DNA from: Thioclava sediminum
GTDB taxonomy: Bacteria > Pseudomonadota > Alphaproteobacteria > Rhodobacterales > Rhodobacteraceae
Direction: 5' to 3'
DNA length: 64,000 nt
Assembly: GCF_002020355.1 (NCBI RefSeq)
Contig: NZ_MPZV01000002.1
Coordinates: forward strand, 186,001-250,000
Shown here piece by piece: positions 28,567 through 38,033 of this stretch. Made by a program: the position numbers and the translations under genes. Under the pieces are notes generated by a model. The model did not search any database, was not told where the DNA came from, and saw only the letters and a list, made by a program, of their open reading frames with translations. Each line of letters opens with the position of its first letter. Positions within the stretch are counted from its first letter, which is position 1.

Positions 28567-28582
28567 TTAGCCACATGGCTAA
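28567..28582. promoter_or_regulatory. Operator-like dyad TTAG-N8-CTAA, site 2, over the arsR-like start codon
   Basis: TTAGCC-ACAT-GGCTAA is a perfect 6-bp inverted repeat with the same TTAG-N8-CTAA frame as site 1. It spans the ATG at 28575. Binding here would block transcription or initiation of the gene, which suggests autorepression. Confidence 0.55.
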
Positions 28583-28931
28583 GCATTTCGACACACAGGC
28601 ACTCGACCGCTATTTCGCCGCCATGGCCGACCCGACCCGCCGCGCGGTGCTGGAGCGGCTGACGCAGGGGCCCGCTTCGGTCTCCGACCTGCATGCGCCG
28701 CATCAGATGGCGCTGCCCAGTTTTCTGCGCCACCTGAGGGTGCTGGAAAACGGCGGGCTGATCGTGACCGAGAAGCGCGGTCGCGTGCGCATGGCGAGGA
28801 TCGAGGCGCTGCCGGTCCGCGCCGCCGAAGACTGGCTGGCCACCTTGCGCCGGCAATGGGAGGACCGCCTCGACCGGCTCGATACGCTGGCAGAGGCCTT
28901 GGAGCATGACACGAAGGGAGATGCGCAATGA
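28575..28931 (+). CDS. ArsR-type winged-helix transcriptional regulator
   Basis: A 118-residue regulator with the ArsR fold: ADPTRRAVLERLTQGPASVSDL opens the helix-turn-helix, LPSFLRHLRVLENGGLI is the recognition helix region, and the wing follows (EKRGRVRMARI). No metal-binding cysteine pair is present; this matches the ArsR subgroup that pairs with SRPBCC proteins and is not metal-responsive. The ATG at 28575 lies inside dyad site 2 and has no clear ribosome site; an upstream in-frame TTG at 28539 is less likely. Its stop overlaps the SRPBCC gene by 4 nt. Confidence 0.87.
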   Translation: MAKHFDTQALDRYFAAMADPTRRAVLERLTQGPASVSDLHAPHQMALPSFLRHLRVLENGGLIVTEKRGRVRMARIEALPVRAAEDWLATLRRQWEDRLDRLDTLAEALEHDTKGDAQ

Positions 28932-29395
28932 CAACCGAACTCGACCTGACTCTGACCCGGCGCGTGGCCGCCAGCCCCGCCACGGTCTATCGCTGCTGGA
29001 CCGAACCAGAGTTGCTGAAACAGTTCTTCGCTCCGAAACCCGGCAGGACGGTCGACGCCAAGCTCGACGTCCGCCCAGGCGGCGCGTTCTACACGAAGAT
29101 GGTCTTCGAAGAATACGGCGAGATCGAATCCGAGGGCTGTTACCTGATCGTCGAACCGGCAAAGCGGCTCGTCTTCACCGATTGCCTAAGCGCCGATTTC
29201 CGTCCTTCGGCACAACCCTTTTTCACCGCAGATCTGAACTTCATCGAGACTGAGGAAGGCTGCGAATACAATGTCATCGCCCGGCATGCCAGCGCGGAAA
29301 GCGTCAAACGCCACGAGGAGATGGGCTTCCATGAAGGTTGGGGCACCGTCGCGAGGCAGATGGCCGAGATCGCTGAAGCCATTGAGCGCGGCTGA
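28928..29395 (+). CDS. SRPBCC (AHSA1/START-like) domain protein
   Basis: A 155-residue single-domain protein of the AHSA1-like SRPBCC superfamily. It begins LTLTRRVAASPATVYRCWTEPELLKQFFAP and ends with FHEGWGTVARQMAEIAEAI, both family signatures. The fold has a deep hydrophobic cavity for small molecules; the ligand is unknown. It is coupled to the ArsR-type gene by an ATGA overlap. Such pairs are common in proteobacteria and the regulator probably controls this gene. Confidence 0.87.
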   Translation: MTTELDLTLTRRVAASPATVYRCWTEPELLKQFFAPKPGRTVDAKLDVRPGGAFYTKMVFEEYGEIESEGCYLIVEPAKRLVFTDCLSADFRPSAQPFFTADLNFIETEEGCEYNVIARHASAESVKRHEEMGFHEGWGTVARQMAEIAEAIERG

Positions 29396-29405
29396 ACGCC
29401 CAATT

Positions 29406-29423
29406 CTTGATCACCGGATCAAG
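29406..29423. promoter_or_regulatory. Inverted repeat CTTGATC-N4-GATCAAG upstream of xdhA
   Basis: A perfect 7-bp inverted repeat with a 4-nt centre (ACCG), 129 bp before xdhA and 11 nt after the SRPBCC stop. Its low GC content for a stem and lack of a U-run make an operator more likely than a terminator. It resembles an FNR box but the TTGAT and ATCAA halves are 6 nt apart, not 4. Confidence 0.45.
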
Positions 29424-29551
29424 TTTCGGGCAACGCGCAGCCGCGAATCCCTTGCCAAAGCCTGCCTGCATCGGCTTTGCTGGGCCGGTCCCGTTCTACG
29501 CCGCATCGAGGGGGACCGCAGGGACGACTGGTAAGGCGGCGGATTTTTCGT

Positions 29552-30922
29552 ATGGAGATCACGTTTCTTCTCAATGGAGAAACCCGGACGGTGGCACTTA
29601 CCGATCCGACGCAATCTGTGCTCGACTGGCTGCGCGCCGAGGGGCTGACCGGCACCAAGGAGGGCTGCAACGAGGGCGATTGCGGGGCCTGCTCGGTCAT
29701 CGTGACCGACGCGGAGGGCGCCAAACCGCTCAATGCCTGCCTGATGATGATGCCCCATCTGCACGGCCGCGCGCTGCGCACCGTCGAGGGCGTCGCCGGG
29801 CCGAAGGGTGAATTGCACCCCGTTCAGCAGGCGATGGTCGATCATCACGGCTCGCAATGCGGCTTCTGCACGCCCGGTTTCATCGCGTCGATGGCGGCGG
29901 GGCATCTGAACGGGCGCCACGATCACGACGATCTGCTGGCGGGCAACCTGTGCCGCTGCACCGGATACGCGCCGATTATCCGTGCCGCCGAGGCGGCGCA
30001 GGATGCACCGGTGCCTGCATGGATGCACGACACGCTGCCCGATCTGGCAGAGGTCGCGCCTATAGCCGATCATGTCTTCCTGCCCGACAGCGCGGATGCA
30101 CTGGCGGATTGGTATCTCGCCCATCCAGACGCCACGTTGATCGCCGGCGCGACCGATGTGGGGCTCTGGGTCACGAAGCAGCTGCGCGAGCTGAAAGAGG
30201 TCGCCTTCCTCAACAACTGCACGGACCTGCAGACCATCGAGGAAACCGACGACCGCTATATCGTCGGCGCGGGCGTCACCTTGGCCGCGTTGCGCGAGGC
30301 GATCCGCGACACGCTCCCAAGCTTTGCCGAATTGCTGCGCCGTTTCGCCTCCGAACAGGTCAGACAGGCGGCGACTATCGGCGGCAATATCGCGAACGGC
30401 TCGCCCATCGGCGACAGCCCGCCCGTCCTGATCGCGATGGGCGCGGAGCTGACGCTGCGCAAGGGAGATGCGCGCCGCACGATTCCGCTGGAGAGCTTCT
30501 TCCTCGACTACGGCAAACAGGACCGCGCACCCGGCGAATTCGTCGAAAGCGTCAGCTTCCCGAAATCCGCGCCCGATCTGGCCTGTTACAAACTGTCGAA
30601 ACGCTTCGATCAGGACATTTCGGCCGTCTGCGGCGCGCTGAATATCCCGCGCGATGGCGACAAGATCGGCGCGCCGCGTATCGCCTTTGGCGGCATGGCG
30701 GGTATCCCGAAACGCGCCGCGGCACTGGAGGGCGCGCTGGAAGGTCAACCCTTCACCGAAGAGGCGATCACGGCCGCCCTGCCCGCGTTGGAGCAGGACT
30801 TCACGCCGCTCACCGACATGCGCGCCTCGGATGCCTACCGGATGGAGGCCGCCAAGGCGATGCTGATCCGATACGTCCGCAATGCCCAAGGCACCCTCTC
30901 CATTCTGGAGGTACAACCATGA
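29552..30922 (+). CDS. xdhA: Xanthine dehydrogenase small subunit (FeS and FAD)
   Basis: A 456-residue subunit carrying electrons from the molybdenum site to NAD+. The N-terminal plant-type [2Fe-2S] domain uses Cys39, Cys44, Cys47 and Cys63. The second [2Fe-2S] domain has CGFC at 103-106 and CRC at 134-136. The FAD domain spans about residues 180-350 ([30 protein letters not shown]), and a CO-dehydrogenase-type C-terminal domain follows. I start at ATG 29552 ([10 protein letters not shown]). It is the first gene of an eight-gene purine-type operon and overlaps xdhB by 4 nt. Confidence 0.95.
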   Translation: MEITFLLNGETRTVALTDPTQSVLDWLRAEGLTGTKEGCNEGDCGACSVIVTDAEGAKPLNACLMMMPHLHGRALRTVEGVAGPKGELHPVQQAMVDHHGSQCGFCTPGFIASMAAGHLNGRHDHDDLLAGNLCRCTGYAPIIRAAEAAQDAPVPAWMHDTLPDLAEVAPIADHVFLPDSADALADWYLAHPDATLIAGATDVGLWVTKQLRELKEVAFLNNCTDLQTIEETDDRYIVGAGVTLAALREAIRDTLPSFAELLRRFASEQVRQAATIGGNIANGSPIGDSPPVLIAMGAELTLRKGDARRTIPLESFFLDYGKQDRAPGEFVESVSFPKSAPDLACYKLSKRFDQDISAVCGALNIPRDGDKIGAPRIAFGGMAGIPKRAAALEGALEGQPFTEEAITAALPALEQDFTPLTDMRASDAYRMEAAKAMLIRYVRNAQGTLSILEVQP

Positions 30923-33198
30923 GCGTCGGCACCAAGAAACCCCACGATTCCGCGCAGTTGCACGTCACCGGCGCGGCGCGCTACGTCGATGACATCCCCT
31001 GCCCCGGCAACACGTTGCACCTCGCTTTCGGCCTCTCGACCGAAGCCCATGCCGAGATCGCCTCGCTCGATCTGAGTGCGGTGCGGAGCGCCCCGGGGGT
31101 GGTCGCGGTGCTGACGGCCAAGGACATGCCGTTTGCCAACAATGCCTCGCCCGCGCCCGAGCCCGAACCGGTTCTGGCCGAGGGGGTCGTGCATTTCGTC
31201 GGCCAGCCGATCTTCGTGGTCGCGGCGTCCAGCCATCATGCGGCGCGCAAGGCCGCACGGCTGGCGAAGATCGACTACACGCCCCGCCCGGCGATCCTGA
31301 CGGTCGATGAGGCGCTCGACGCGAACAGCCATTTTGAAGGCGGCCCGGTCACCTGGGCGCGCGGCGATACCGGCAAAGGCTTCGCGCAGGCCGAGCATAT
31401 CGTCGAAGGCAGTTTCGACATGGGCGGGCAGGAGCATTTCTACCTCGAAGGTCAGGCCGCCCTCGCGCTGCCCGACGATCAGGGGATGGTGATCCGGTGC
31501 TCCTCGCAGCACCCGTCCGAGGTCCAGCACAAGGTGGCCGACGCGCTTGGCTGCGCGATGCATGACGTCCGCGTGGAGATGCGCCGGATGGGCGGCGGTT
31601 TCGGCGGCAAGGAAAGCCAGGGCAACGCGCTCGCCATCGCCTGCGCCGTGGTCGCGCGAGCCACCGGGCGGCCCTGCAAGATGCGCTACGACCGCGATGA
31701 CGACATGGTCATCACCGGCAAGCGCCATGATTTCCGGATCAAGTATCGGCTCGGCGCAGATGCCGAGGGCAAGATCGTCGCGGCCGAGTTCACCCATCTC
31801 GCCCGCTGCGGCTGGTCGCCGGACCTGAGCCTGCCGGTCTGCGACCGCGCGATGCTGCATACGGATAGCTCTTACTACCTGCCGAATGTGAAGATCGAGA
31901 GCCACCGGCTGCGCACCAATACCCAAAGCGCGACGGCCTTCCGGGGCTTCGGCGGCCCGCAGGGCATGATCGGCACGGAAGCCGCGCTCGATCACCTCGC
32001 CCATGTGATGGGGCTCGACCCGCTCGATCTGCGCAAGCGCAACTACTACGACCCCGAGGGCGGGCAGAGCACGCATTACGGCCAGCCGGTCGAGGATTTC
32101 ATCCTGCCCGAGATCACCGAACGTTTGGAGCAATCCGCCAAGTTCGCGGCCCGCAAGGCCCGCGTGGCCGAGTGGAACGTTGCGAATACCACCCTGAAGC
32201 GCGGCATCTCGCTGACGCCGGTGAAGTTCGGCATCTCCTTCACGCTGACCCAGCTGAACCAGGCGGGTGCGCTGGTGCATGTCTATGCCGACGGCTCGAT
32301 CCAGCTGAACCACGGCGGGACCGAGATGGGTCAGGGCCTGCATCGCAAGGTCTGTCAGGTCGCGGCCTCGGTCTTCGGCGTGACGGATGAGGATGTGCGC
32401 ATCACCGCGACGGCCACCGACAAGGTGCCCAACACCTCCGCCACTGCGGCCTCCTCCGGGGCCGATCTGAACGGCATGGCGGTCAAGGCCGCCTGCGAGA
32501 CGATCAAGGCACGGCTGGCGGGTTTCATGGCCGAAAGCGCGGGCGCCGCGGTGGAAGACGTGACGTTTGCCAATGGCGAGGTGCGCGCGGACGATCATGC
32601 CCTGCCCTTCGCGAAGCTGGTGAAGCTCGCTTACGAGGCGCGGGTATCGCTGTCGTCGACGGGCTTCTACGCCACGCCGAAAATCAGCTGGGACCGGATC
32701 AAGGGTCAGGGCCGCCCGTTCTTCTACTTCGCCTATGGCGCGGCGGTGACCGAGGTGGTGATCGACACGCTGACCGGAGAGAACCTTATCCTGCGCACCG
32801 ACATCCTGCATGATGCCGGCGCCTCGCTGAACCCGGCCATCGACATCGGCCAGATCGAAGGCGGCTACGTGCAGGGCGCGGGCTGGCTGACGACCGAGGA
32901 ACTGGTCTGGGACGACAAGGGGCGTCTGCGCACCCATGCGCCTTCGACCTACAAGATCCCCGCCTGCTCGGACCGCCCGCGCGTTTTCAACGTCGCACTC
33001 TGGGACGAGCCGAACCGCGAGGACACGATCTATCGCTCCAAGGCGGTGGGCGAGCCGCCTTTCATGCTGGCGATCTCGGCCTTCCTCGCGCTGCAGGACG
33101 CGTGCAAATCCTGCGGCCCGAACTGGCCCGATCTGCAGGCGCCCGCCACGCCCGAGGCGGTTCTGGCTGCCGTGCACCGGGCAAGGGGGGACGCATGA
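30919..33198 (+). CDS. xdhB: Xanthine dehydrogenase large (molybdenum) subunit
   Basis: A 759-residue molybdopterin subunit that hydroxylates hypoxanthine and xanthine to urate. The N-terminal hammerhead domain begins [22 protein letters not shown]. The molybdenum-binding regions include [12 protein letters not shown] near residue 228 and [10 protein letters not shown] near residue 337. The catalytic Glu lies in [11 protein letters not shown] near residue 709. I start at ATG 30919, in the ATGA shared with xdhA; longer in-frame starts lie inside xdhA. It overlaps xdhC by 4 nt. Confidence 0.95.
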   Translation: MSVGTKKPHDSAQLHVTGAARYVDDIPCPGNTLHLAFGLSTEAHAEIASLDLSAVRSAPGVVAVLTAKDMPFANNASPAPEPEPVLAEGVVHFVGQPIFVVAASSHHAARKAARLAKIDYTPRPAILTVDEALDANSHFEGGPVTWARGDTGKGFAQAEHIVEGSFDMGGQEHFYLEGQAALALPDDQGMVIRCSSQHPSEVQHKVADALGCAMHDVRVEMRRMGGGFGGKESQGNALAIACAVVARATGRPCKMRYDRDDDMVITGKRHDFRIKYRLGADAEGKIVAAEFTHLARCGWSPDLSLPVCDRAMLHTDSSYYLPNVKIESHRLRTNTQSATAFRGFGGPQGMIGTEAALDHLAHVMGLDPLDLRKRNYYDPEGGQSTHYGQPVEDFILPEITERLEQSAKFAARKARVAEWNVANTTLKRGISLTPVKFGISFTLTQLNQAGALVHVYADGSIQLNHGGTEMGQGLHRKVCQVAASVFGVTDEDVRITATATDKVPNTSATAASSGADLNGMAVKAACETIKARLAGFMAESAGAAVEDVTFANGEVRADDHALPFAKLVKLAYEARVSLSSTGFYATPKISWDRIKGQGRPFFYFAYGAAVTEVVIDTLTGENLILRTDILHDAGASLNPAIDIGQIEGGYVQGAGWLTTEELVWDDKGRLRTHAPSTYKIPACSDRPRVFNVALWDEPNREDTIYRSKAVGEPPFMLAISAFLALQDACKSCGPNWPDLQAPATPEAVLAAVHRARGDA

Positions 33199-34130
33199 GC
33201 CTCGATCCCGCAGCCCTCGCCCGCGCGGCAGACCGCGGCCCCTTCACCCGCGTCGTGGTCGCGCGCGCCCAAGGCTCCACCCCGCGCGAAGACGGCGCGG
33301 AGATGCTGGTCTGGGCGGATCATGTAGAAGGCACGATCGGCGGCGGCGCGCTGGAATTCTCTGCCATTACGAAGGCGCGGGGCGGGCTGACGGGGATCGA
33401 GAAAATCCCGCTTGGCCCCGCAATGAACCAATGCTGCGGCGGGGCCGTGGTGCTGGGCTACGAGCGAATGGACCAGACCACCGTCGCGCAGATCACCGGC
33501 GACTGGCACGCCCGTCCTCTGACGCCGGGCGCGCCGGAGCCGCTCGCCGTCACCCGCGCGCTGGCCCGCGCCCGCGATCGCGGCGAGACGCCGCCGCTGC
33601 TGGTGGAGAACTGGCTGATCGAACGCGTCGCGCCGCCGCCCGCCCCGATCTGGGTCTGGGGGGCAGGCCATGTCGGGCGCGCGCTGATCGGGGCGCTGTC
33701 CCCCCTGCCCGGCCTTGCCCTATCCTGGGCCGATAGCGGGGCGGAGCGGTTTCCCGACATCATCCCCGAGGGCGTCACGCCACTAATCGCCGAGAACCCG
33801 GCCGATCTGGTCACCCTCGCGCCCACTGATGCCCGCCACTTCGTGCTGACCTATTCACATTCTCTCGATCTGGAGCTTTGCCACCGGCTGCTCGCCCATG
33901 GCTTCGGCGGGCTCGGCCTGATCGGGTCGGACAGCAAATGGGTCCGCTTCCGCAAGCGTCTCGCCGCGCTCGGTCATTCGGATGCACAAATTTCGCGCAT
34001 TGCCTGCCCGATAGGCGATCCGACCTTGGGGAAGCATCCTCAAGCCATTGCCCTTGGGGTAGCGACCGGGCTAGTGAAAGAGCTGAATGCCGCGGGGGCG
34101 GCAACGGGGAAAGGGAAACGCGCCGGGTGA
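33195..34130 (+). CDS. xdhC: Xanthine dehydrogenase accessory protein XdhC
   Basis: A 311-residue chaperone that binds molybdenum cofactor, promotes its sulfuration and inserts it into XdhB. The N-terminal XdhC/CoxI domain has ARAQGSTPREDGAEMLV and NQCCGGAVVLGYE. The C-terminal Rossmann-like domain has IWVWGAGHVGRALIG. The start at ATG 33195 shares ATGA with the xdhB stop. It ends in a GTGA shared with the start of the ABC ATPase, which ties the enzyme genes to the transporter genes. Confidence 0.93.
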   Translation: MSLDPAALARAADRGPFTRVVVARAQGSTPREDGAEMLVWADHVEGTIGGGALEFSAITKARGGLTGIEKIPLGPAMNQCCGGAVVLGYERMDQTTVAQITGDWHARPLTPGAPEPLAVTRALARARDRGETPPLLVENWLIERVAPPPAPIWVWGAGHVGRALIGALSPLPGLALSWADSGAERFPDIIPEGVTPLIAENPADLVTLAPTDARHFVLTYSHSLDLELCHRLLAHGFGGLGLIGSDSKWVRFRKRLAALGHSDAQISRIACPIGDPTLGKHPQAIALGVATGLVKELNAAGAATGKGKRAG

Positions 34131-35641
34131 CGGAGCTGCTCAAGATCGAAGGGCTGACAAAAGCCTATCCTGGGGTCGTGGCCAATGACGGCGTCGGCTT
34201 CTCGGTGCGTCCGGGCGAGGTCCACGCCCTGCTGGGCGAAAACGGCGCCGGCAAGTCGACGCTGGTGAAAATGATCTACGGGCTGGTGAAGCCCGATTCC
34301 GGCACGATGCACTTCGCGGGCCAATCCTTCGCGCCTGCCGATCCGCGCGCCGCACGCGCGGCAGGCGTCGCGATGGTGTTCCAGCATTTCTCGCTTTTCG
34401 AGGCCCTCAACGTCGCCGAGAACGTGGCGCTCGGCATGGAAAACCCGCCGCCGATGCGCCAGCTTGCCAAGCGTATCCGCGAGATTTCCACCGCTTATGG
34501 CCTGCCGCTGGACCCCGCGCGACTGGTGGGAGACCTTTCCGCGGGCGAGCGTCAGCGCGTCGAGATCGTGCGCTGCCTGCTGCAGGACCCCAAGCTTCTG
34601 ATCATGGACGAGCCGACCTCCGTTCTGACGCCGCAGGAGGTGGAGATCCTGTTCCACACCCTGCGCAAGCTCTCCGCCGAGGGCACTGCGATCCTCTATA
34701 TCAGCCACAAGCTCGAAGAGATCCGCACGCTTTGTGAAGGCGCGACGATCCTGCGCGCGGGCAAGGTGGTGGCGAGCTGCAACCCGCGCGAGAAGACCGC
34801 GCGAGAGCTGGCCGAGCTGATGGTCGGCGCGGAGCTGAAAGTCACCGACCGGGCCGAGCGCAAGCTGGGCGATGTCGTGCTGAAAGTCTCGGGCCTGTCG
34901 CTCGCACCGCTGTCGCAGTTCGGCCCTTCGCTGAAGGATCTGAGCCTCGAGCTGCGCGCGGGCGAAGTGCTGGGCATCGGCGGCGTCGCGGGCAACGGTC
35001 AGGAAGAATTGCTGGCGACCCTGTCGGGCGAGCGGCCCTCCGCCCCCGGCACGGTCAGCCTGATGGGCGAAGATATCTCGGGGCTCGGGCCGAACGGCCG
35101 CCGCGCGAAGGGGCTGCTGGCCGCGCCAGAGGAACGGCTAGGCCATGCCGCCGTCCCCGCGATGAGCCTGACCGAGAACGCGATCCTCACCGGCACGATG
35201 CGCAAACCGCTGACCCGCAACGGATTTGTCGATCAGGGCGCGGCGAAGACCTTCGCCGATGAGATCATTCAGGCCTTCGACGTGCGCACGCCGGGTTCGC
35301 ATGTCGCGGCCCGCGCGCTCTCGGGCGGCAATCTGCAGAAATACGTGATCGGCCGCGAGGTGCTGCAAAACCCCGCCGTGCTGGTGGTAAACCAGCCGAC
35401 ATGGGGCGTGGATGCCGCCGCCGCCGCGTCGATCCGGCAGGCGCTCCTCGATCTCGCCGCGAAAGGCGCTGCGGTGATCGCGATCAGCCAGGACCTCGAT
35501 GAGCTTATGGAAATCTCCGACCGCTTCTCGGCGCTGAACGAAGGCCGACTGAGCGCCTCGCGCCCGACCCAAGGGCTAACGATCGAAGAGATCGGCATGA
35601 TGCTGGGCGGAGCGCACGGGATGCAGGAGGCCGCGGTATGA
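34127..35641 (+). CDS. ABC transporter ATP-binding protein, double-domain, BMP/nucleoside type
   Basis: A 504-residue ATPase with two nucleotide-binding domains, as in sugar and nucleoside importers of the BMP (basic membrane protein) type. The first domain has LLGENGAGKSTLVK, a signature DLSAGERQRVEI and LLIMDEPTSVL. The second has GVAGNGQEELL in its degenerate P-loop and RALSGGNLQKYVIGRE as its signature. I use GTG 34127 (in the GTGA shared with xdhC), because it gives VTELLKIEGLTKAYPG and a GGGAAAGGG ribosome site lies upstream. It overlaps the first permease by 4 nt. The likely substrate is a purine base or nucleoside, given xdhABC. Confidence 0.92.
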   Translation: MTELLKIEGLTKAYPGVVANDGVGFSVRPGEVHALLGENGAGKSTLVKMIYGLVKPDSGTMHFAGQSFAPADPRAARAAGVAMVFQHFSLFEALNVAENVALGMENPPPMRQLAKRIREISTAYGLPLDPARLVGDLSAGERQRVEIVRCLLQDPKLLIMDEPTSVLTPQEVEILFHTLRKLSAEGTAILYISHKLEEIRTLCEGATILRAGKVVASCNPREKTARELAELMVGAELKVTDRAERKLGDVVLKVSGLSLAPLSQFGPSLKDLSLELRAGEVLGIGGVAGNGQEELLATLSGERPSAPGTVSLMGEDISGLGPNGRRAKGLLAAPEERLGHAAVPAMSLTENAILTGTMRKPLTRNGFVDQGAAKTFADEIIQAFDVRTPGSHVAARALSGGNLQKYVIGREVLQNPAVLVVNQPTWGVDAAAAASIRQALLDLAAKGAAVIAISQDLDELMEISDRFSALNEGRLSASRPTQGLTIEEIGMMLGGAHGMQEAAV

Positions 35642-36717
35642 TCACCCTCGTCCGGCGCCCCACCCCGTCGCAATTCTGGTCCTACGCGACCCCGCTCCTC
35701 GCCGTGATCGCTACCATGATCGCGGGCGGCATCCTCTTCGCGATACTGGGCAAGCACCCGGTCGAAGCGATCCGCGTGATCTTCTGGGACCCGCTGTTCG
35801 GCGGCAATGCCAGCTATTTCCGCGGCCAGCTTCTGGTCAAGGCCGGGCCGCTGATCCTGATCGCCTGCGGGCTCGCCGTGGGCTTTCGCGCGGGCATCTG
35901 GAATATCGGCGCCGAAGGGCAATACATCATGGGCGCGCTGTTCTCGGCATGGCTGGCGCTGAAGATGTACCCGGCGGAAAGCCACTGGCTGTTCCCGGCG
36001 ATGATCGTGCTGGGCGCGCTTGGCGGCTTCCTCTGGGCGATGATCCCGGCGGTGCTGAAGGTGCTGTTCGGCACCTCGGAAATTCTCGTCTCGCTGATGC
36101 TGGTCTACGTGGCCGAGAACCTGCTGGCCTATATGGCTTTCGGCCCGCTCAAGAACCCTGAAGGCTTCGGCTTTCCCGGCTCGCGCAACCTGCAAGACTA
36201 CCCCTCGGCCTTCAATCACGAGCTGATCGAGGGCACGGGGATGCATTGGGGCGTCGTCGCGGCACTGATCGCGGTGATCTTCTCCTATGGGCTGATGCAC
36301 CGCCATATCACCGGTTTCCGCATCCGTGTCGCGGGCGAGGCTCCGCGGGCTGCGCGCTTCGCCGGCGTGATCCCGGCGCGGCTGGTGATGCTCGGGCTTG
36401 GCATGGGCGGCGCGTTCGCAGGGCTTGCGGGCATGTTCGAAGTCTCCGGCCCCTCGGGTCAGATCACCGACAGCTTCAACGTGGGCTACGGCTTCACCGC
36501 GATCATCGTGGCCTTCCTTGGCCGCCTGCATCCGATCGGCATCCTGCTGGCGGGGCTCCTGATGGCGCTGACCTATATCGGCGGCGACATGGCGCAGCTG
36601 ATGCTCGGCCTGCCCTCGGCGGCGATCCAGGTCTTCCAGGGGATGCTGCTGTTCTTCCTGCTGGCCTTCGACGTGCTGACCAATTTCCGCATCCGCTTCG
36701 GGAGGGTCGCGGCATGA
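35638..36717 (+). CDS. ABC transporter permease 1, BMP/nucleoside type
   Basis: A 359-residue membrane protein with about nine helices of the BPD_transp_2 (branched-chain and sugar type) permease family. The loop GFRAGIWNIGAEGQYIMGA is typical of the nucleoside-type permeases. It begins on the ATGA at the end of the ATPase gene and overlaps the small membrane protein gene by 4 nt. It pairs with the second permease at 37046. Confidence 0.92.
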   Translation: MITLVRRPTPSQFWSYATPLLAVIATMIAGGILFAILGKHPVEAIRVIFWDPLFGGNASYFRGQLLVKAGPLILIACGLAVGFRAGIWNIGAEGQYIMGALFSAWLALKMYPAESHWLFPAMIVLGALGGFLWAMIPAVLKVLFGTSEILVSLMLVYVAENLLAYMAFGPLKNPEGFGFPGSRNLQDYPSAFNHELIEGTGMHWGVVAALIAVIFSYGLMHRHITGFRIRVAGEAPRAARFAGVIPARLVMLGLGMGGAFAGLAGMFEVSGPSGQITDSFNVGYGFTAIIVAFLGRLHPIGILLAGLLMALTYIGGDMAQLMLGLPSAAIQVFQGMLLFFLLAFDVLTNFRIRFGRVAA

Positions 36718-37049
36718 TGCGCAAACTCCCCTCGCTGCGCCTGTTGATCATCTTCCTTGGCGGCGTCGTCATGGGGCTTGGCCTGTACTACCTGCTCGCG
36801 GTAGCGCAGGCGTTCTGGGCCTTCGTCGTGATCGGCGTGGTGATGATGGTGGTGTTCGAGCTGGCGCTGGGAGCCTCGCGGGCGGTGATCTACCGCATCG
36901 GCGCGCGCCCCGACAGCGAAGAGCCCCGCCGCCCCACCCTGCATGGACGCGAGCGTTACGCCTCTGTGGCCGGACTCGTCGTCGGCCTCGTCGGCGGCTA
37001 TCTGGCCTGGGGGCCGGTTCTGTTCTGGGGACATGGAGGCGCACTATGA
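36714..37049 (+). CDS. Small membrane protein between the two permease genes
   Basis: A 111-residue protein with three hydrophobic helices (about residues 10-28, 32-53 and 84-106) and a charged cytoplasmic or periplasmic loop between helices 2 and 3 (RIGARPDSEEPRRPTLHGRE). I do not recognise a family. It uses ATGA overlaps on both sides, with permease 1 and permease 2, so it is translated in step with the transporter. Such an extra gene is absent from the textbook four-gene BMP importer set. It could be a transporter accessory subunit. The start is the first of two adjacent ATGs (36714 and 36717). Confidence 0.85.
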   Translation: MMRKLPSLRLLIIFLGGVVMGLGLYYLLAVAQAFWAFVVIGVVMMVVFELALGASRAVIYRIGARPDSEEPRRPTLHGRERYASVAGLVVGLVGGYLAWGPVLFWGHGGAL

Positions 37050-37978
37050 TCGTGGGCGGCATCGATATCATCACCCTGACCGCGACGCTGATGGGCGCAT
37101 CGACCCCGGTCCTGCTGGCCGCGACCGGCGAACTGGTCGCCGAGAAATCGGGCGTGCTCAACCTCGGCGTCGAGGGGATGATGATCATGGGCGCGGTTGC
37201 AGGCTTCGCCGCCGCCGTCGCCACCGGAAGCCCGGTTCTGGGCTTTCTGATGGGCGCGATCGCCGGTGCTTTGCTGGCGACGCTCTTTGCCTTCCTGACG
37301 CAGAAGCTGCTGTCGAACCAGGTCGCGACAGGTCTCGCGCTGACGCTGTTCGGGCTGGGCCTGAGCGCGCTGATCGGCAAGGGCTACGAGGGCGTGCGCC
37401 CGCCGCCGACCGCCAAGATCGATTTCGGGCCGCTCTCGGATATTCCGGTGCTGGGCCGTATCCTCTTCTCGCATGACTGGATCGTCTATCTCTCGCTGAT
37501 CCTCGTCGCGGTGGTCTGGTACGTGCTGCGCTCCACCCGCGCCGGGCTGATCCTGCGCGCGGTGGGCGAGAGCCATGATGCCGCCCACGCGCTGGGATAC
37601 CGCGTCGTCGCCGTGCGCTTTGCCGCGCTGGCCTTCGGCGGGGCGCTGGCCGGTCTGGGTGGCGCATATCTCAGCCTCGTGCGCGTGCCGCAATGGACCG
37701 AAGGCATGACCGCAGGCGCGGGCTGGATCGCTCTGGCCATCGTGGTCTTCGCAAGCTGGCGCCCGTGGCGGGTGCTGCTGGGCGCTTATCTCTTCGGCGG
37801 CATCACCGCGCTGCAGCTGCAATTGCAGGCCGCAGGCTACGCGATCCCGGTGCATATCCTCTCGATGGCCCCTTATGTCATCACCATCGTGGTGCTGGTC
37901 ATCCTGTCCGCCATTCACCGCCACGGCGTGCAGGCCGCCCCTGCCAGCCTCGGCAAGTCTTTCCACGCCTCGAGCTGA
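37046..37978 (+). CDS. ABC transporter permease 2, BMP/nucleoside type
   Basis: A 310-residue permease with about eight helices. The segment EKSGVLNLGVEGMMIMGAV is the conserved cytoplasmic loop of the second nucleoside-type permease, and ALGYRVVAVRFAALAFGG is another family block. It would form a heterodimer with permease 1. It overlaps the small membrane protein gene by 4 nt and is followed, after 55 nt, by the gene for the binding protein. Confidence 0.93.
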   Translation: MIVGGIDIITLTATLMGASTPVLLAATGELVAEKSGVLNLGVEGMMIMGAVAGFAAAVATGSPVLGFLMGAIAGALLATLFAFLTQKLLSNQVATGLALTLFGLGLSALIGKGYEGVRPPPTAKIDFGPLSDIPVLGRILFSHDWIVYLSLILVAVVWYVLRSTRAGLILRAVGESHDAAHALGYRVVAVRFAALAFGGALAGLGGAYLSLVRVPQWTEGMTAGAGWIALAIVVFASWRPWRVLLGAYLFGGITALQLQLQAAGYAIPVHILSMAPYVITIVVLVILSAIHRHGVQAAPASLGKSFHASS

Positions 37979-38033
37979 GGCATCTCTCGAAGGGCCCCAT
38001 CAAGAGGCCCGCCACCCAACTTGGAGTAACGCG

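Noticed and set aside
29406-29423. FNR box upstream of xdhA
   Set aside because: TTGAT and ATCAA are present but separated by 6 nt instead of 4; kept only as an unassigned inverted repeat.
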